From: Roseofilum capinflatum BLCC-M114
GTDB taxonomy: Bacteria; Cyanobacteriota; Cyanobacteriia; Cyanobacteriales; Desertifilaceae
Assembly (NCBI RefSeq): GCF_030068505.1
Contig: NZ_JAQOSO010000020.1
Location: 1-53,821 of the forward strand
Reading direction: 5' to 3'
Length of the DNA stretch: 53,821 bases
Position 1 is the stretch's first letter, and each line of letters starts with the position of its first letter. Under the pieces are notes generated by a model, which was given only the letters and a program-made list of their open reading frames with translations, was not told where the DNA came from and searched no databases. The position numbers and the translations under genes were made by a program. Shown piece by piece: positions 33,472 through 42,668 of the stretch.

Positions 33472-34122
33472 CTATCTCCCCATCTCCCTATCCCGGACTC
33501 CCTGTTGCAAAACTGCCAATACCTGGGCTAAATCTCCTGCCAGCAGTGCATCTTTTGCGAGCCACAAGCCAGGAAAAACAAGCGAACGGCAGATTCCATC
33601 AGCATCGGCATTTAATAGCACATACTCCCCATTTTGCCAGCAGAACCAGTCGAAGGCTCCATCATAGGTTCGCCAGACTAAATATTCTTGGACTTGGTTG
33701 CGACAGTAGATGTTGCGTTTTTGGTTGAGGTCAATGGAAGCGCTACTAGCGGCAATTTCCACAATGAGTTCCGGGGGGCCTTCTACATAGTCATCCTCGC
33801 TAATGGTACTTTGGCCGTCAGTTTCGATGCGAAGGAGAGCATCAGGTTGAGGTTCATTGTTGCGATCGAGACGAACTGTGGCATTATCCAAGAGTTCCAC
33901 TCCAGGAGTCGCAGCCCAGTAAGCTCCCAGCCAAGCCATAATCTGGGCGTGGGGTTTTCCGTGGGATTTGGCACGTAGGGCAGATGCCATATAAACGGTT
34001 CCTTCGATGAGTTCGGCTTTTTTGAGGTGAGGCATGGTGGCGTAGCGGCGCTCAAATTCGCTGCGCGTTAGGCGATCGCCATTTTCCAAAGGCGGCAGGG
34101 TCAGAGTTGGGGATAGAGTCAT
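33472..34122 (-). CDS. Uma2-family (DUF820) putative endonuclease
   Basis: The protein has 216 residues from ATG 34122. It belongs to the Uma2 family, PD-(D/E)xK-like proteins greatly expanded in cyanobacteria. Recognisable blocks are LTRSEFERRYATMPHLKKAELIEG, QIMAWLGAYWAATPGVELLD, EPQPDALL (the acidic motif), VEGPPELIVEIAASSASIDL with the E-x-A core, KRNIYCRNQVQEYLVWRT and the late WLAKDALLAGDL. The true cellular role of the family is unclear. The last few residues (RDREMGR) run into a GGGGAGAT-type simple repeat, which probably altered the original C terminus. It stands alone between dnaK and the PEP-CTERM gene. Confidence 0.88.
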   Translation of the reverse strand: MTLSPTLTLPPLENGDRLTRSEFERRYATMPHLKKAELIEGTVYMASALRAKSHGKPHAQIMAWLGAYWAATPGVELLDNATVRLDRNNEPQPDALLRIETDGQSTISEDDYVEGPPELIVEIAASSASIDLNQKRNIYCRNQVQEYLVWRTYDGAFDWFCWQNGEYVLLNADADGICRSLVFPGLWLAKDALLAGDLAQVLAVLQQGVRDREMGR

Positions 34123-34223
34123 CAGCAATTAATAATGAACAATTTAATCATCACTTTTTTGTAAGCAATTATTACAATATCCGCGATTTTGCATAAAATC
34201 GCCCCAAAAAAACTGACTAACTT

Positions 34224-34298
34224 ATAGGAGGGTGGTTCAGTTTTCGGGAAAATCCGGGCGGGAAATTACCCAGAAACTGAACCCTAACGCTCTCCTAT
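34224..34298 (+). promoter_or_regulatory. Long hairpin in the 5' leader of the PEP-CTERM gene
   Basis: ATAGGAG and GGTTCAGTTT on the left pair with AAACTGAACC and CTCCTAT on the right, with an inner GGG/CCC step, so almost the whole 75 bases can fold back. It ends 73 bases before the start codon and has no T-tract, so it is not a simple terminator. It could be a structured regulatory leader or a palindromic insertion. Confidence 0.5.
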
Positions 34299-34371
34299 GT
34301 CCATCCAGAGAGGGATTCTACTTGACTTAACCCCCTGCTCTGGAACTGAAAACGATTAGGAGAATAAATCC

Positions 34372-35361
34372 ATGTTAACGAACCAATCTGGGATTAGTGC
34401 AGTTTCTCGCACCGTTAAGCGCGTTGCTCTTGGGGTAACCTCTGTGGTTCTCTGTTGGAGCGGTTTGAACCTGGACTCGAAAGCGAACGCTGCTCAGTTT
34501 TCGGTCTTGTGGTGGGATACAACAACTCATCCCAATGCTCCAAGTCCACTGCGTCAAGAAATGTCTGATTTTCTAGACGCTTTTACCGTTGATGGCGAAG
34601 ATCTCTTTGATAGCACTTATGTAGTTGATCGCACTCCTGGAGGACTCGCTACCCATTTAGACTCTCATACCTATGATGTCATTGTCTTGGATACTGACTA
34701 TTTTAGGCGGGATATGGCTTTTCCATTTGGAACCGCAGACCAGGAAGCTTTAAAACAGCACTATAAAGACAAGTCCAATTTGATGTTGGATGGTTCGTTC
34801 CTGATTCGTAGTCTGAATTTTTTCCCCCAAGTCGATTTTCCTGGGCCAAACAATGCCTTTGGCAATTTTACAGCTAATCAAGTCTATACAATCGCCAACA
34901 GGGGAGGTGGCATCGTAATTGGTAATGATGACTTTAGCCATCAACTTGATGCTAACTTTATGTTAGGGGCAATCCTACCAGGTGCAGAATTTAGTGGAGC
35001 TAGTAATCCTTCTACTGATGGAGTGTTCTACGGTGCAGACTTGCTTAATAGCGCGGTAGCCGTTTCACCTAATGATATTTTCACTAATTGGAGTAGTATA
35101 CCTAATCAAGGAGTTGCTCCCACGGGGGATTTTATCGACTTCTTGGGCAACCCGGTCACTCTTTACAGTCAAGTGGATGTTGCCAATAAACCCGGTGGTG
35201 GGCAAAAGTATTCCTATATTTCCACCAGTTGGAAACCGGATGAATGTACGACTGCCGTCACCGGGACAAGCCCTGCCTGTCATAAAAAAGTGCCCGAACC
35301 TTCCGCACTTTTGGCACTTTTGGCGGTTGGGGGTGTTGGTTCCCTGTTGAAGCGGCGTTAA
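34372..35361 (+). CDS. PEP-CTERM sorting-domain protein, secreted
   Basis: This 329-residue exported protein starts with a long signal peptide (KRVALGVTSVVLCWSGLNLD, cleavage probably at NAA-AQF). It ends with the tripartite exosortase tag: VPEPS, a hydrophobic helix ALLALLAVGGVGSLL and the basic KRR. Exosortase would remove the tag and may anchor or release the protein at the surface. The mature part has FSVLWWDTTT, YDVIVLDTDYF and GGGIVIGNDDFSHQLDANFM, resembling an alpha/beta fold, but I cannot name an activity. The ATG at 34372 has a good ribosome-binding site (TTAGGAGAATAAATCC). A strong hairpin lies in the leader. The gene is convergent with the adenylate cyclase. Confidence 0.88.
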   Translation: MLTNQSGISAVSRTVKRVALGVTSVVLCWSGLNLDSKANAAQFSVLWWDTTTHPNAPSPLRQEMSDFLDAFTVDGEDLFDSTYVVDRTPGGLATHLDSHTYDVIVLDTDYFRRDMAFPFGTADQEALKQHYKDKSNLMLDGSFLIRSLNFFPQVDFPGPNNAFGNFTANQVYTIANRGGGIVIGNDDFSHQLDANFMLGAILPGAEFSGASNPSTDGVFYGADLLNSAVAVSPNDIFTNWSSIPNQGVAPTGDFIDFLGNPVTLYSQVDVANKPGGGQKYSYISTSWKPDECTTAVTGTSPACHKKVPEPSALLALLAVGGVGSLLKRR

Positions 35362-35418
35362 CATTCATACCGTAGGGGCAGGTTAGGTGATGATTGTATC
35401 GTTGACCCGATCGCCCCA

Positions 35419-37371
35419 TCAGGGATTTGCCCGCTTCCCGGTGAGCATATAGGTGTCCATTTCTCCTTTGCCTTTAATGGTAATCTTGCCGCGATGCTGA
35501 AGATAGTAGTTTAACTTCAGATGCTCATAGGTGGCTTGGGTAACTTGGATTTGTCCAGGAATACCGTGGGATTCCATACGGCTGGCTGTGTTGACGGTAT
35601 CCCCCCATAAATCGTAGCTAAATTTCTTTTTACCGATTACGCCAGCGACCACAGGGCCGGTATTGACACCAATGCGGATCTGGAAGTTGGTGTTCATTTC
35701 TTGGTTGAGTTCGGCCATGGCGGCTTGCATACTTAAGGCCATTTTGGCGATCGCCTCCGCATGATCCCGGCGCGGTGTTGGTAGTCCTCCCACCACCATA
35801 TACGCATCGCCAATGGTTTTGATTTTCTCTAAGCGATAGTCTTCGGTTAATTGGTCGAATTTGGAGAAAATCAGGTTCAGCAAGGACACTAATTCAGAGG
35901 CAGATTTTTCTTCGGAGAGCTTGGTAAACCCGACAATATCGGCAAACAGAACGGTCACTTCCTCAAAATATTCAGCGATCGCCCCTGAAGTCTGTTTAAG
36001 CAATTCCGCAATTCTCGCAGGCAGAATATTATGCAGCAGCTTTTCCGTTTGTTTCTTCTGATAGAACAGAGAAATCTCAATTTTCTTGCGCTTAATAAAT
36101 TGGCACAGTTGATTCCCAATTCCCGCCAGCATTTGCACCAACTCTTCATCCATCGGTTGGGGAGTTTGGCTAAACAGGGTAATCATGCCCAATTTCTCTT
36201 CATCACTCGACACCGGAAAACCCACGATCGCCGTAACATTCTCAATTAACCCTAATTCCTTCTGTAGCGTTTCTCTCTCCGATTCGACATGGGTAATCCA
36301 TCTCGGTTGATTATCCCGATAAATTTGTCCTAACCATCCCTCCCCTGGCATGAGCTTCACTTCTCTGAGTTTAGATACCTTGGGAAACTCAGCGTCAGGC
36401 ATTTTCCATAGGGTTTGTCGTAATAGTTTATTCGTCGAAACCGGGTTGCCATTGTGGTCTTTAATCTGCTTGGGAATCCAATAAATCCCCATATCCCACT
36501 CTAAATTTTCCACCAACACCCGCAGGATATTGGGTAAAGCTTCATCCAGCATCAGCGATCGCGACAACACCCGCGCCACACTATACTGAATATACAGTCG
36601 TTTCTGTGCCTGTTTGGTTTTCGTAATATCCCGACCCACATACAACACATCTTTCAAGCTCGGTACATCCGTATCTAAAGCAGCACAAGAAAAAGCAATT
36701 GACAGTTTCTCTCCCTGTTTATTGGCAATCACAACTTCAATATCCGTTAAAACTTTTCCCTGCAAAAAGGCTTCATCTGCAACCCACTCATGACTTAAGG
36801 GATGATCGCCCAAAAGATAACTAATCGGTTGACCAATTAGCTCCTCCTGACTATACTTAAGTAAATCATATACTGCCGGATTAATGGTCTTAATTTCTCC
36901 CAAATGATTCGTCACAATGAGTGCTTCCGCCATCGAGTGAATCAGTTGTTGGATATAGTTTTCTGATTTAGCTAAAGCATTAATAGCAATACTATTTTCA
37001 TTCGTGGCTTGGACTAAACTTTGTTCTAGATTCATCCGGTCTGTCACATCTTCCAGGAATACGATCAACTCCTGACATTCAGAACCGTGAGAATTAGCCA
37101 AAAAATATAGATCCACATATAGAGAACTATGCACATCCGATGAACGAGAAATTGCCTTAATATCAAAGCTCTCTTGTTCCCCTAAAAAAATCAACTCTAA
37201 AATTTCTTCTATTCCATAAGTTTCCGGAAAATAAAATTGAAATGACTCCCCAACTCTGAGCGGTTCTTCACCACCAACCAATCGATCTGCATCGTCAGAG
37301 AACTCTAAAATCATTAGTTCTCGATCCAAGATTACATATTCAAGATGTTTAGGAACAATCATATCTGACAT
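35419..37371 (-). CDS. Adenylate cyclase with PAS and GAF sensor domains
   Basis: The protein has 650 residues and no membrane segment. The N-terminal PAS-like domain (residues 1-115, VPKHLEYVILDRELMILEFS) is closely related to the one in the phosphatase upstream in the cluster. A second PAS (LIHSMAEALIVTNHLGEIKT), a GAF domain (about 265-430) and a class III cyclase catalytic domain (about 450-645) follow. The metal Asp residues are D478 (FADIVGFTKLS) and D522 (TIGDAYM). K518 in EKIKTIGD and Asp in YDLWGDTVNTASRM are the pair that selects adenine, so the product should be cAMP. It is the last gene of the cluster, 35 bp after the STAS-like gene, which suggests cAMP is an output of that pathway. 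Confidence 0.93.
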   Translation of the reverse strand: MSDMIVPKHLEYVILDRELMILEFSDDADRLVGGEEPLRVGESFQFYFPETYGIEEILELIFLGEQESFDIKAISRSSDVHSSLYVDLYFLANSHGSECQELIVFLEDVTDRMNLEQSLVQATNENSIAINALAKSENYIQQLIHSMAEALIVTNHLGEIKTINPAVYDLLKYSQEELIGQPISYLLGDHPLSHEWVADEAFLQGKVLTDIEVVIANKQGEKLSIAFSCAALDTDVPSLKDVLYVGRDITKTKQAQKRLYIQYSVARVLSRSLMLDEALPNILRVLVENLEWDMGIYWIPKQIKDHNGNPVSTNKLLRQTLWKMPDAEFPKVSKLREVKLMPGEGWLGQIYRDNQPRWITHVESERETLQKELGLIENVTAIVGFPVSSDEEKLGMITLFSQTPQPMDEELVQMLAGIGNQLCQFIKRKKIEISLFYQKKQTEKLLHNILPARIAELLKQTSGAIAEYFEEVTVLFADIVGFTKLSEEKSASELVSLLNLIFSKFDQLTEDYRLEKIKTIGDAYMVVGGLPTPRRDHAEAIAKMALSMQAAMAELNQEMNTNFQIRIGVNTGPVVAGVIGKKKFSYDLWGDTVNTASRMESHGIPGQIQVTQATYEHLKLNYYLQHRGKITIKGKGEMDTYMLTGKRANP

Positions 37372-37405
37372 ATTCTTAACTTGGGGGTCAAATCAATCCT
37401 AGTTT

Positions 37406-37759
37406 TCATTCGACTATCAACTCCAAATTCGGCAAAAACTTTTTTAAGTTCTTCAAAGATTTACTTTGCCAAGGCACATCGACGGAACCTTCTACAGTTA
37501 ACTGAATATTCGGTTTTTTTCGCAAGCCAATCACAAATTTGGTAATCAAACTAATTCCTGAACTATTTAAAAAACTTAACTCTCTTAAGTTTAAAGTTAA
37601 ATGGGAAGGCTCGGACTCAGCAATGCGATCGAGAAACTGCTTGATCGGATCGTACTCAGATGCTCCATTAAGACTGAGTTCACCCCTAAACTGAATGGTT
37701 GTTGATTCAGGATCGTAATCAATTTTATAATCTTTGGTTTCTATGTTCTGAAAATCCAT
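37406..37759 (-). CDS. STAS-like regulator (slr1659 type)
   Basis: This 117-residue protein with the anti-anti-sigma (STAS) fold pattern has strands YKIDYDPESTTIQFRGEL, then HLTLNLRELSFLNSSGISLI, where the NSSG serines sit in the phospho-acceptor loop typical of such switches, then IQLTVEGSVDVPWQSKSLKN. It lies between the HATPase protein and the cyclase on the same strand, with gaps of 55 and 34 bp. The expected circuit is that the HATPase phosphorylates this serine, the SpoIIE-like phosphatase removes the phosphate, and the free form binds a target. The kinase and phosphatase roles are inferred from gene order. Confidence 0.8.
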   Translation of the reverse strand: MDFQNIETKDYKIDYDPESTTIQFRGELSLNGASEYDPIKQFLDRIAESEPSHLTLNLRELSFLNSSGISLITKFVIGLRKKPNIQLTVEGSVDVPWQSKSLKNLKKFLPNLELIVE

Positions 37760-37814
37760 GTTTATCGCTCTCCATTGGGTAATGAACTAACCATCAAACA
37801 TCAAACATCAAACA

Positions 37815-38396
37815 TCAAACTTTGACTTTAGCCATAGTCGTAATCGTTGCAAAATCAAGACCTGCGTTAGAATCAGTGATTTTCCACCCTAAAATCGCTC
37901 CATAATCTTTAATCATACTAATTAACCCTAGTCCAGATGCAGTGCTATCCTCTTCTAGGCTCTTTTCCACTTGATCGATATATAGCTCCTCTAAGTCTTC
38001 ATTGAGTAACTGATCGATAAACACTTCCAAAGGCTTAATCTTTTGAGTCATTACTGTATTTGTGGCAAAAATAGCGGCAATAACACTTTCATTTTCTTGT
38101 CGAAGAAAATGAATGCCGAAAATTACTTTAGCACTCACCGATGTATCATGAAATTTGATCGCATTTTCCAGCAGTTCATTGGCAATATAACTGACTGAAG
38201 CTTTACTTTCTTCAACGCGACGCTGATCGTCATCTAAAGGTAAAAAACTGGAGAAATATTCCGCCAGAAAGTAAGCAGATAGTCGATTGTTCTTCCAGCG
38301 TTTTTTTAACGGTTGTGATGTAGGTGTAAAAGTTAACTCTAAGGAGTCGTGTTCTGGAGGAAATTCTTTAATAAAATCGCCTAAAATCTTTTCCAT
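37815..38396 (-). CDS. HATPase-fold regulator (slr1658 type), probable STAS kinase
   Basis: The protein has 193 residues. It has an N box (SYIANELLENAIKFHD) and a G box (EDSTASGLGLISMIKDYGAI) of the GHKL ATPase fold, without a phospho-His domain. This is the form taken by RsbW/SpoIIAB-like serine kinases and by the cyanobacterial slr1658 family. The N-terminal LTFTPTSQPLKKRWKNNRLS stretch is characteristic of that family. It lies between the SpoIIE-type phosphatase and the STAS-like protein, which makes a partner-switch module. Kinase activity is inferred. Confidence 0.82.
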   Translation of the reverse strand: MEKILGDFIKEFPPEHDSLELTFTPTSQPLKKRWKNNRLSAYFLAEYFSSFLPLDDDQRRVEESKASVSYIANELLENAIKFHDTSVSAKVIFGIHFLRQENESVIAAIFATNTVMTQKIKPLEVFIDQLLNEDLEELYIDQVEKSLEEDSTASGLGLISMIKDYGAILGWKITDSNAGLDFATITTMAKVKV

Positions 38397-38438
38397 ATGC
38401 TAATAAAAATATGTTATAGAGATCTCTATTTTGTGTAA

Positions 38439-39707
38439 TCAATCACCATGAAATAAACTAGAAGATTCATTGAATAGATTATGCTGATAATTTTGCTTCA
38501 AGACAACTAAGGTAATATCATCCAATATTTTTTCAGCTCCGATAAACTGCTGTAAATCCTCTATAATCGCTGTTTTGATTGGCTCAGAAGTCTTTTGCCA
38601 GTTCTCGCTAATGATTTGACACAATCGTTCTATTCCATAGCGCTGGTTTCCTCCATTTCTTGCTTCTGTAATCCCATCCGTATAGAGTACCACACCGTCA
38701 CCTGGATTTAAATCTATTCCAGTATAACTAATAAACTCGGCAATGTTGTCATCTAAACCAATGGGTAAACCTAAATCGAGGGTATCAATGCGTTCAATTG
38801 TGCCCCCTTGACGTACAACAATGATTTCTTCATGTTGGCCGCTTACCGTTAATTGACCTTCCGCATAATTCAAGATCGATAAAGTTAAATTTTTATCTAT
38901 TCCCATGCTTTGCACATTTTTATAAATGGTGCGGTTAAGAATGTCTAAAAAGTGAATGGGGTCATGTTCTTTGGTTTCCTTTAGGGTACGAACGGCGGTT
39001 TGAGTCATGAGCATCAGAATACCACTTTCTAGCCCATGACCGGTCACATCACCAATGCCAATTGTAATTACCCCATCCATGGAAATGACATCATAATAAT
39101 CTCCCCCCACTTCGTCGGCTGGTTGCATATATCCCGTAATATCAAGTTCTTGAATTCTGGCTAAATCTTCGGGTTTGGGAAGAATTAATTGCTGCATTTC
39201 CCGGAGAATTTCTAGCTCTGCTGACAGACGTATGTTTTCTGACTGAAGTTGTTGATTGAGGTGATCGATTTCTTGGTTAGCAGCCGCTAATTGTGTGGTT
39301 TTCTCTTGTAGGCGATGGATGACGATCGCGTTTTCATTGGTCGCTTGCACTAACCGTTGTTCGAGTTCCATCTGGGGAGTCACGTCTTCGAGAAACAAAA
39401 TCAGACGTTGATTCTCCCTAGAGTGGGGATCGGGGATAAAATAGAGGTCGATATACAAGTGGGTGTCTGGATTGGGAGAACGGGCGATCGCCTTGAGATC
39501 GAAGCTATCGAGTTCTCCGCTCAACACTGACACTAAGATATCTTCTAGACCGACTGTTTCGGGGAAATACTCGTCTAACATTATCCCCGTCTTTAAGGGA
39601 ATCTCTTCTCCAGTTAACCGTTGGGCCCCCACAGAATAGTCCTGAATGATTAAATCCGGGTCTAAAATTAAATATTCAATATGATGGGGGACAATCAGTT
39701 GGCACAT
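38439..39707 (-). CDS. PAS-SpoIIE (PP2C-type) serine phosphatase
   Basis: This 422-residue protein has an N-terminal PAS-like domain (MCQLIVPHHIEYLILDPDLI) similar to that of the cyclase at the other end of the cluster. A coiled coil (residues 125-175) leads into a SpoIIE/RsbU phosphatase with metal-binding motifs EVGGDYYDV, GIGDVTGHGLESG, VLYTDGITEA and the terminal DDITLVVLKQ. It should dephosphorylate the STAS-like protein. It starts three bases after the stop of the Rab-like GTPase gene, so the two are surely co-transcribed. The coiled coil after a PAS domain is the usual way to pass a signal or partner binding to such a phosphatase. Confidence 0.93.
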   Translation of the reverse strand: MCQLIVPHHIEYLILDPDLIIQDYSVGAQRLTGEEIPLKTGIMLDEYFPETVGLEDILVSVLSGELDSFDLKAIARSPNPDTHLYIDLYFIPDPHSRENQRLILFLEDVTPQMELEQRLVQATNENAIVIHRLQEKTTQLAAANQEIDHLNQQLQSENIRLSAELEILREMQQLILPKPEDLARIQELDITGYMQPADEVGGDYYDVISMDGVITIGIGDVTGHGLESGILMLMTQTAVRTLKETKEHDPIHFLDILNRTIYKNVQSMGIDKNLTLSILNYAEGQLTVSGQHEEIIVVRQGGTIERIDTLDLGLPIGLDDNIAEFISYTGIDLNPGDGVVLYTDGITEARNGGNQRYGIERLCQIISENWQKTSEPIKTAIIEDLQQFIGAEKILDDITLVVLKQNYQHNLFNESSSLFHGD

Positions 39708-39710
39708 GAA

Positions 39711-40232
39711 TTACTTGATCGCCAGAATTGCCTGGGCTAAATCTTGGAAGAGTTGATTAACGTTGTCTCCACTTTTGGCTGAAGTGCCATAGGTTTTAAT
39801 CACTGGATAATCTGAATCCGAATATTGATGGTGCTTTAAGAGTGCCTCTAGCTTTTGAGCGTCTACTAAGTCAGCTTTGTTGAGGGCGATCGCCATTCGA
39901 CCCTTGGGGTTGACCTTACTGAACAACTCCAGATGATTGATGATGTTGCCCAAGGTTTCTTCCCGACTGACATCCGCCACAATGATGGCTCCTTTGGCTC
40001 CTTGCAGGTAACTGGGGGCGATCGCCTTAAATTTGGTCTGCCCTTCAATATCCCAGATCAACAATTGTAACTCTGAGCCTTCAGGAAGTGCCACATCTTT
40101 ACGGGAGATTTTTACCCCCACCGTAGATAAATACTTGTCATCAAATTGACCATCGACAAACCGGCGGATCAGGCTAGTTTTACCTACGCTAAAGTCCCCA
40201 ACCATACAAATTTTCTTAGAAACTTTACCCAT
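39711..40232 (-). CDS. Rab/Rho-like small GTPase
   Basis: This 173-residue Ras-superfamily GTPase has all motifs in place: G1 GDFSVGKTSL, G2 threonine in DKYLSTVGVKIS, G3 WDIEGQTKF (Gln for catalysis present), G4 NKAD and G5 TSAKSG. There is no membrane anchor or lipidation cysteine at the C terminus. It is followed after three bases by the phosphatase and preceded after one base by the large BON/OmpA protein, whose middle region looks like a Roadblock/longin domain. In bacteria such domains (MglB type) often regulate small GTPases. The GTPase is therefore well placed to couple the envelope protein to the phosphatase switch. Confidence 0.92.
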   Translation of the reverse strand: MGKVSKKICMVGDFSVGKTSLIRRFVDGQFDDKYLSTVGVKISRKDVALPEGSELQLLIWDIEGQTKFKAIAPSYLQGAKGAIIVADVSREETLGNIINHLELFSKVNPKGRMAIALNKADLVDAQKLEALLKHHQYSDSDYPVIKTYGTSAKSGDNVNQLFQDLAQAILAIK

Positions 40233-40233
40233 G

Positions 40234-42630
40234 TTAATTTCCTACTTTAATCGGACGAAACAACTCAAACCGGACACAGCGACTTAAAGCCAGGGCATCC
40301 GTAGAGTTGATTCCTGGCGGGGGTTCAGTGCTTCCTCGGATTTTGAGGCGCTGGGATGGAATGCCTTGTTGTTGTAAGGTAACTTTTACCGCTTCTGCCC
40401 GTTGCCAAGAGAGTTTTTGATTTTCACCCCAGCCTCCTACTTTATCACTATGTCCGGTAATCATTAAATCAAACTCTGGATACTGGTTTAAAAATTGGGC
40501 AATTTTAGGAATTCCTTCAGCGAGATCGGCTGGATGCAGTTGGTCTGAGCCAGACTCAAAGTAAAACTTCATCTCTAAAGGAGAAGATTGCAGTTGAATC
40601 CGACTAAAGACACTACTGACTCCGGTCACTCCCTCCAAGGAATCTAATATTTTCTCTAAATCATCACCTTCAACTACTGTTCCGGAAACCGTAACATTTC
40701 CTTGGTTATAGGTCGCGCTAATGTCAACCCCATCGAGTTGATTTAGCACTTGAATAATTCGATTGACTTCTGTGGCGGCTGCATCTAAATCGGGAGGTAA
40801 GTTAACTGCTACAATGTCGTTATCTAAAGTTAAATCTGGGGCAACTTCGGAGGCTACTTTTCCAGCTTTGGCGCGTAAATATTCATTGGGAACTCGTCCT
40901 TTCAATTGGAGCGTTTCCCGATCGACATCGGGTTGAATGGCATACACGGACAGTTCTGGAGAAGAGAGTAGAGCTTGACGAGTTTGGACTTCTAGGCGAT
41001 GTTCTTTGTGCCATTGGTGAGAAGTCCAAATCCAAGGAATAGCAATGACTCCAACTACTCCTAGAATGAGGAGAATTAAGGCCCAGGGAAATTCATCATC
41101 CTGTTTTTTCTCACTTTCGGCAAAGAGTTTTTCTAATGCATCTGGGATGGGTTCGGGGACTGTATCGGAGTCACCGTCAAATTCACTGATGGAGTCGCCA
41201 AATTTTTGTAGGAGGAAGGAGTAGGTGGTTTGGATTTCTTGTAAGAAGGCTTTTGAGGGTTCGCCTTTAACGACAACGGCCATATAGGAATAACCGGCTA
41301 CTTCGAGGAGTATTTTACAATCATCATATTCAATTTCGTTGAGTTCTGAAGCGGCTTGATCGGAGGAAATACAGTCATTGACAAAACTGCGAATGGCGGT
41401 GAGCATTCCGGCCAGCATGTCTGATTCTAGACGTTCTACTTCTGAGGGTTGGTATTCGCTAATAACGAGACCAGAGGCTTTGTGAATCAGGAAAATGGCC
41501 CGCACACTAAAGGGCATGGATTCTTGAAAGATCAGTTCGGCCTCGGAAACGCCCCGAACTTTGGCTTTGATTTTCCGTTGAACTCCTTTTAAGGTGAGGG
41601 CGCTTTCGACTTTCTGGTTGATGGATTGAATCACATCGTTCATGTATTTGGCAATGGTGTTGCCAATGACGGGATAGAGAGCATCAACCATGGAGTCCCG
41701 TTCGCACTCGATTTGTTCTTTAATGGCGGGGCCCATTTCTGGGCCGAGGGCTTTGGCGATCGCATGGCGATCGATCCGAATTTGCTCTTCAATGGCTAAA
41801 CTCACCTCTGGAGCGAGGGCTTTGGCGACTTGCCGGGGCGATCGCCGGATTTCTTCGGCAATAGCAGCCGGAATCAAATCTGCCAATACCCCACTCATGG
41901 CTTCCGCATCCTCTTGAGCGCGATTTTGAATGATTTTGTCAATGATGGGAGTCAGTACCCGAATACTTTGCTCGTGAGAAACGGTTAAATCAAATCCCAA
42001 GAGTTCAGACACTAAAGGCATGAGGGGATTAATCAGGGCCGTTTGTTGTTCGAGTTGGCTTAAGCGCTCTTCTAGACTCAGATCTGATGAACGATTCAAG
42101 GATGATAGATTAGAGGCTCGATCTGAAGGGGGAGATTGGGCTAAAGAGGAGCTAGAGTCTGGGGGTTCTGCGGGCAATAATAAATTTTGCAGAGAATTGA
42201 GAGACCCCTCTAGCTCTGGAGCCGTTTCAGGTTGGGGTTGAGGCGGTCGATCTTCCGGTTCAGATTTGGCTTGGATTGGAGGAATGGGGGTTTGAGGAGA
42301 ATTGGAGGGAGATTGGTCTTCCTCCAATTCTGCTTGCAAGACTAAAGGGGGTAAATGTTCGTCTGAAATTTCAGACGAGGATCGCGATTCAGGTTGCGGA
42401 TCGAGGAGCAGATCGGACAATAAATCTAGGGTACGCTCCAATCCCTGGGGGGAATCAGGGGATTGAGATGAAACGGAAGCCTTGGGTTTTCTTGGGCGTT
42501 CTACTTCTGTCATTGGCTGATCTCGATTCAACCAATTAAAGAGGTTCTCTTCCTCCAAAGTGGATTCTAATCTAGTCTCAGAAGAGGATTGAGAACGCTT
42601 TTCTTGTGAATGTCGATCTGATAAAACCAT
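40234..42630 (-). CDS. Membrane protein: Roadblock-like, TM, BON and OmpA domains
   Basis: The protein has 798 residues. Residues 1-190 are disordered and rich in Ser, Pro and Glu. A helical region follows with repeated VALSLAIEEQIRIDRHAIAKAL-type segments. Residues 375-485 have the strand-helix pattern of a Roadblock/longin-like domain (FSVRAIFLIHKASGLVISEY). One membrane helix lies near 520-540 (WALILLILGVVGVIAIPWIW), then a BON-like domain (TLQLKGRVPNEYLRAKA) and a C-terminal OmpA peptidoglycan-binding domain (MKFYFESGSDQLHPADL, ITGHSDKVGGWGENQKLSWQ). The soluble half faces the cytoplasm and the OmpA half the cell wall, so it can link wall state to the GTPase next to it. The Roadblock assignment is tentative. 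Confidence 0.85.
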   Translation of the reverse strand: MVLSDRHSQEKRSQSSSETRLESTLEEENLFNWLNRDQPMTEVERPRKPKASVSSQSPDSPQGLERTLDLLSDLLLDPQPESRSSSEISDEHLPPLVLQAELEEDQSPSNSPQTPIPPIQAKSEPEDRPPQPQPETAPELEGSLNSLQNLLLPAEPPDSSSSLAQSPPSDRASNLSSLNRSSDLSLEERLSQLEQQTALINPLMPLVSELLGFDLTVSHEQSIRVLTPIIDKIIQNRAQEDAEAMSGVLADLIPAAIAEEIRRSPRQVAKALAPEVSLAIEEQIRIDRHAIAKALGPEMGPAIKEQIECERDSMVDALYPVIGNTIAKYMNDVIQSINQKVESALTLKGVQRKIKAKVRGVSEAELIFQESMPFSVRAIFLIHKASGLVISEYQPSEVERLESDMLAGMLTAIRSFVNDCISSDQAASELNEIEYDDCKILLEVAGYSYMAVVVKGEPSKAFLQEIQTTYSFLLQKFGDSISEFDGDSDTVPEPIPDALEKLFAESEKKQDDEFPWALILLILGVVGVIAIPWIWTSHQWHKEHRLEVQTRQALLSSPELSVYAIQPDVDRETLQLKGRVPNEYLRAKAGKVASEVAPDLTLDNDIVAVNLPPDLDAAATEVNRIIQVLNQLDGVDISATYNQGNVTVSGTVVEGDDLEKILDSLEGVTGVSSVFSRIQLQSSPLEMKFYFESGSDQLHPADLAEGIPKIAQFLNQYPEFDLMITGHSDKVGGWGENQKLSWQRAEAVKVTLQQQGIPSQRLKIRGSTEPPPGINSTDALALSRCVRFELFRPIKVGN

Positions 42631-42668
42631 GATGCACCCCGATCGCTGATTCCTCGTTCACACTTAAC

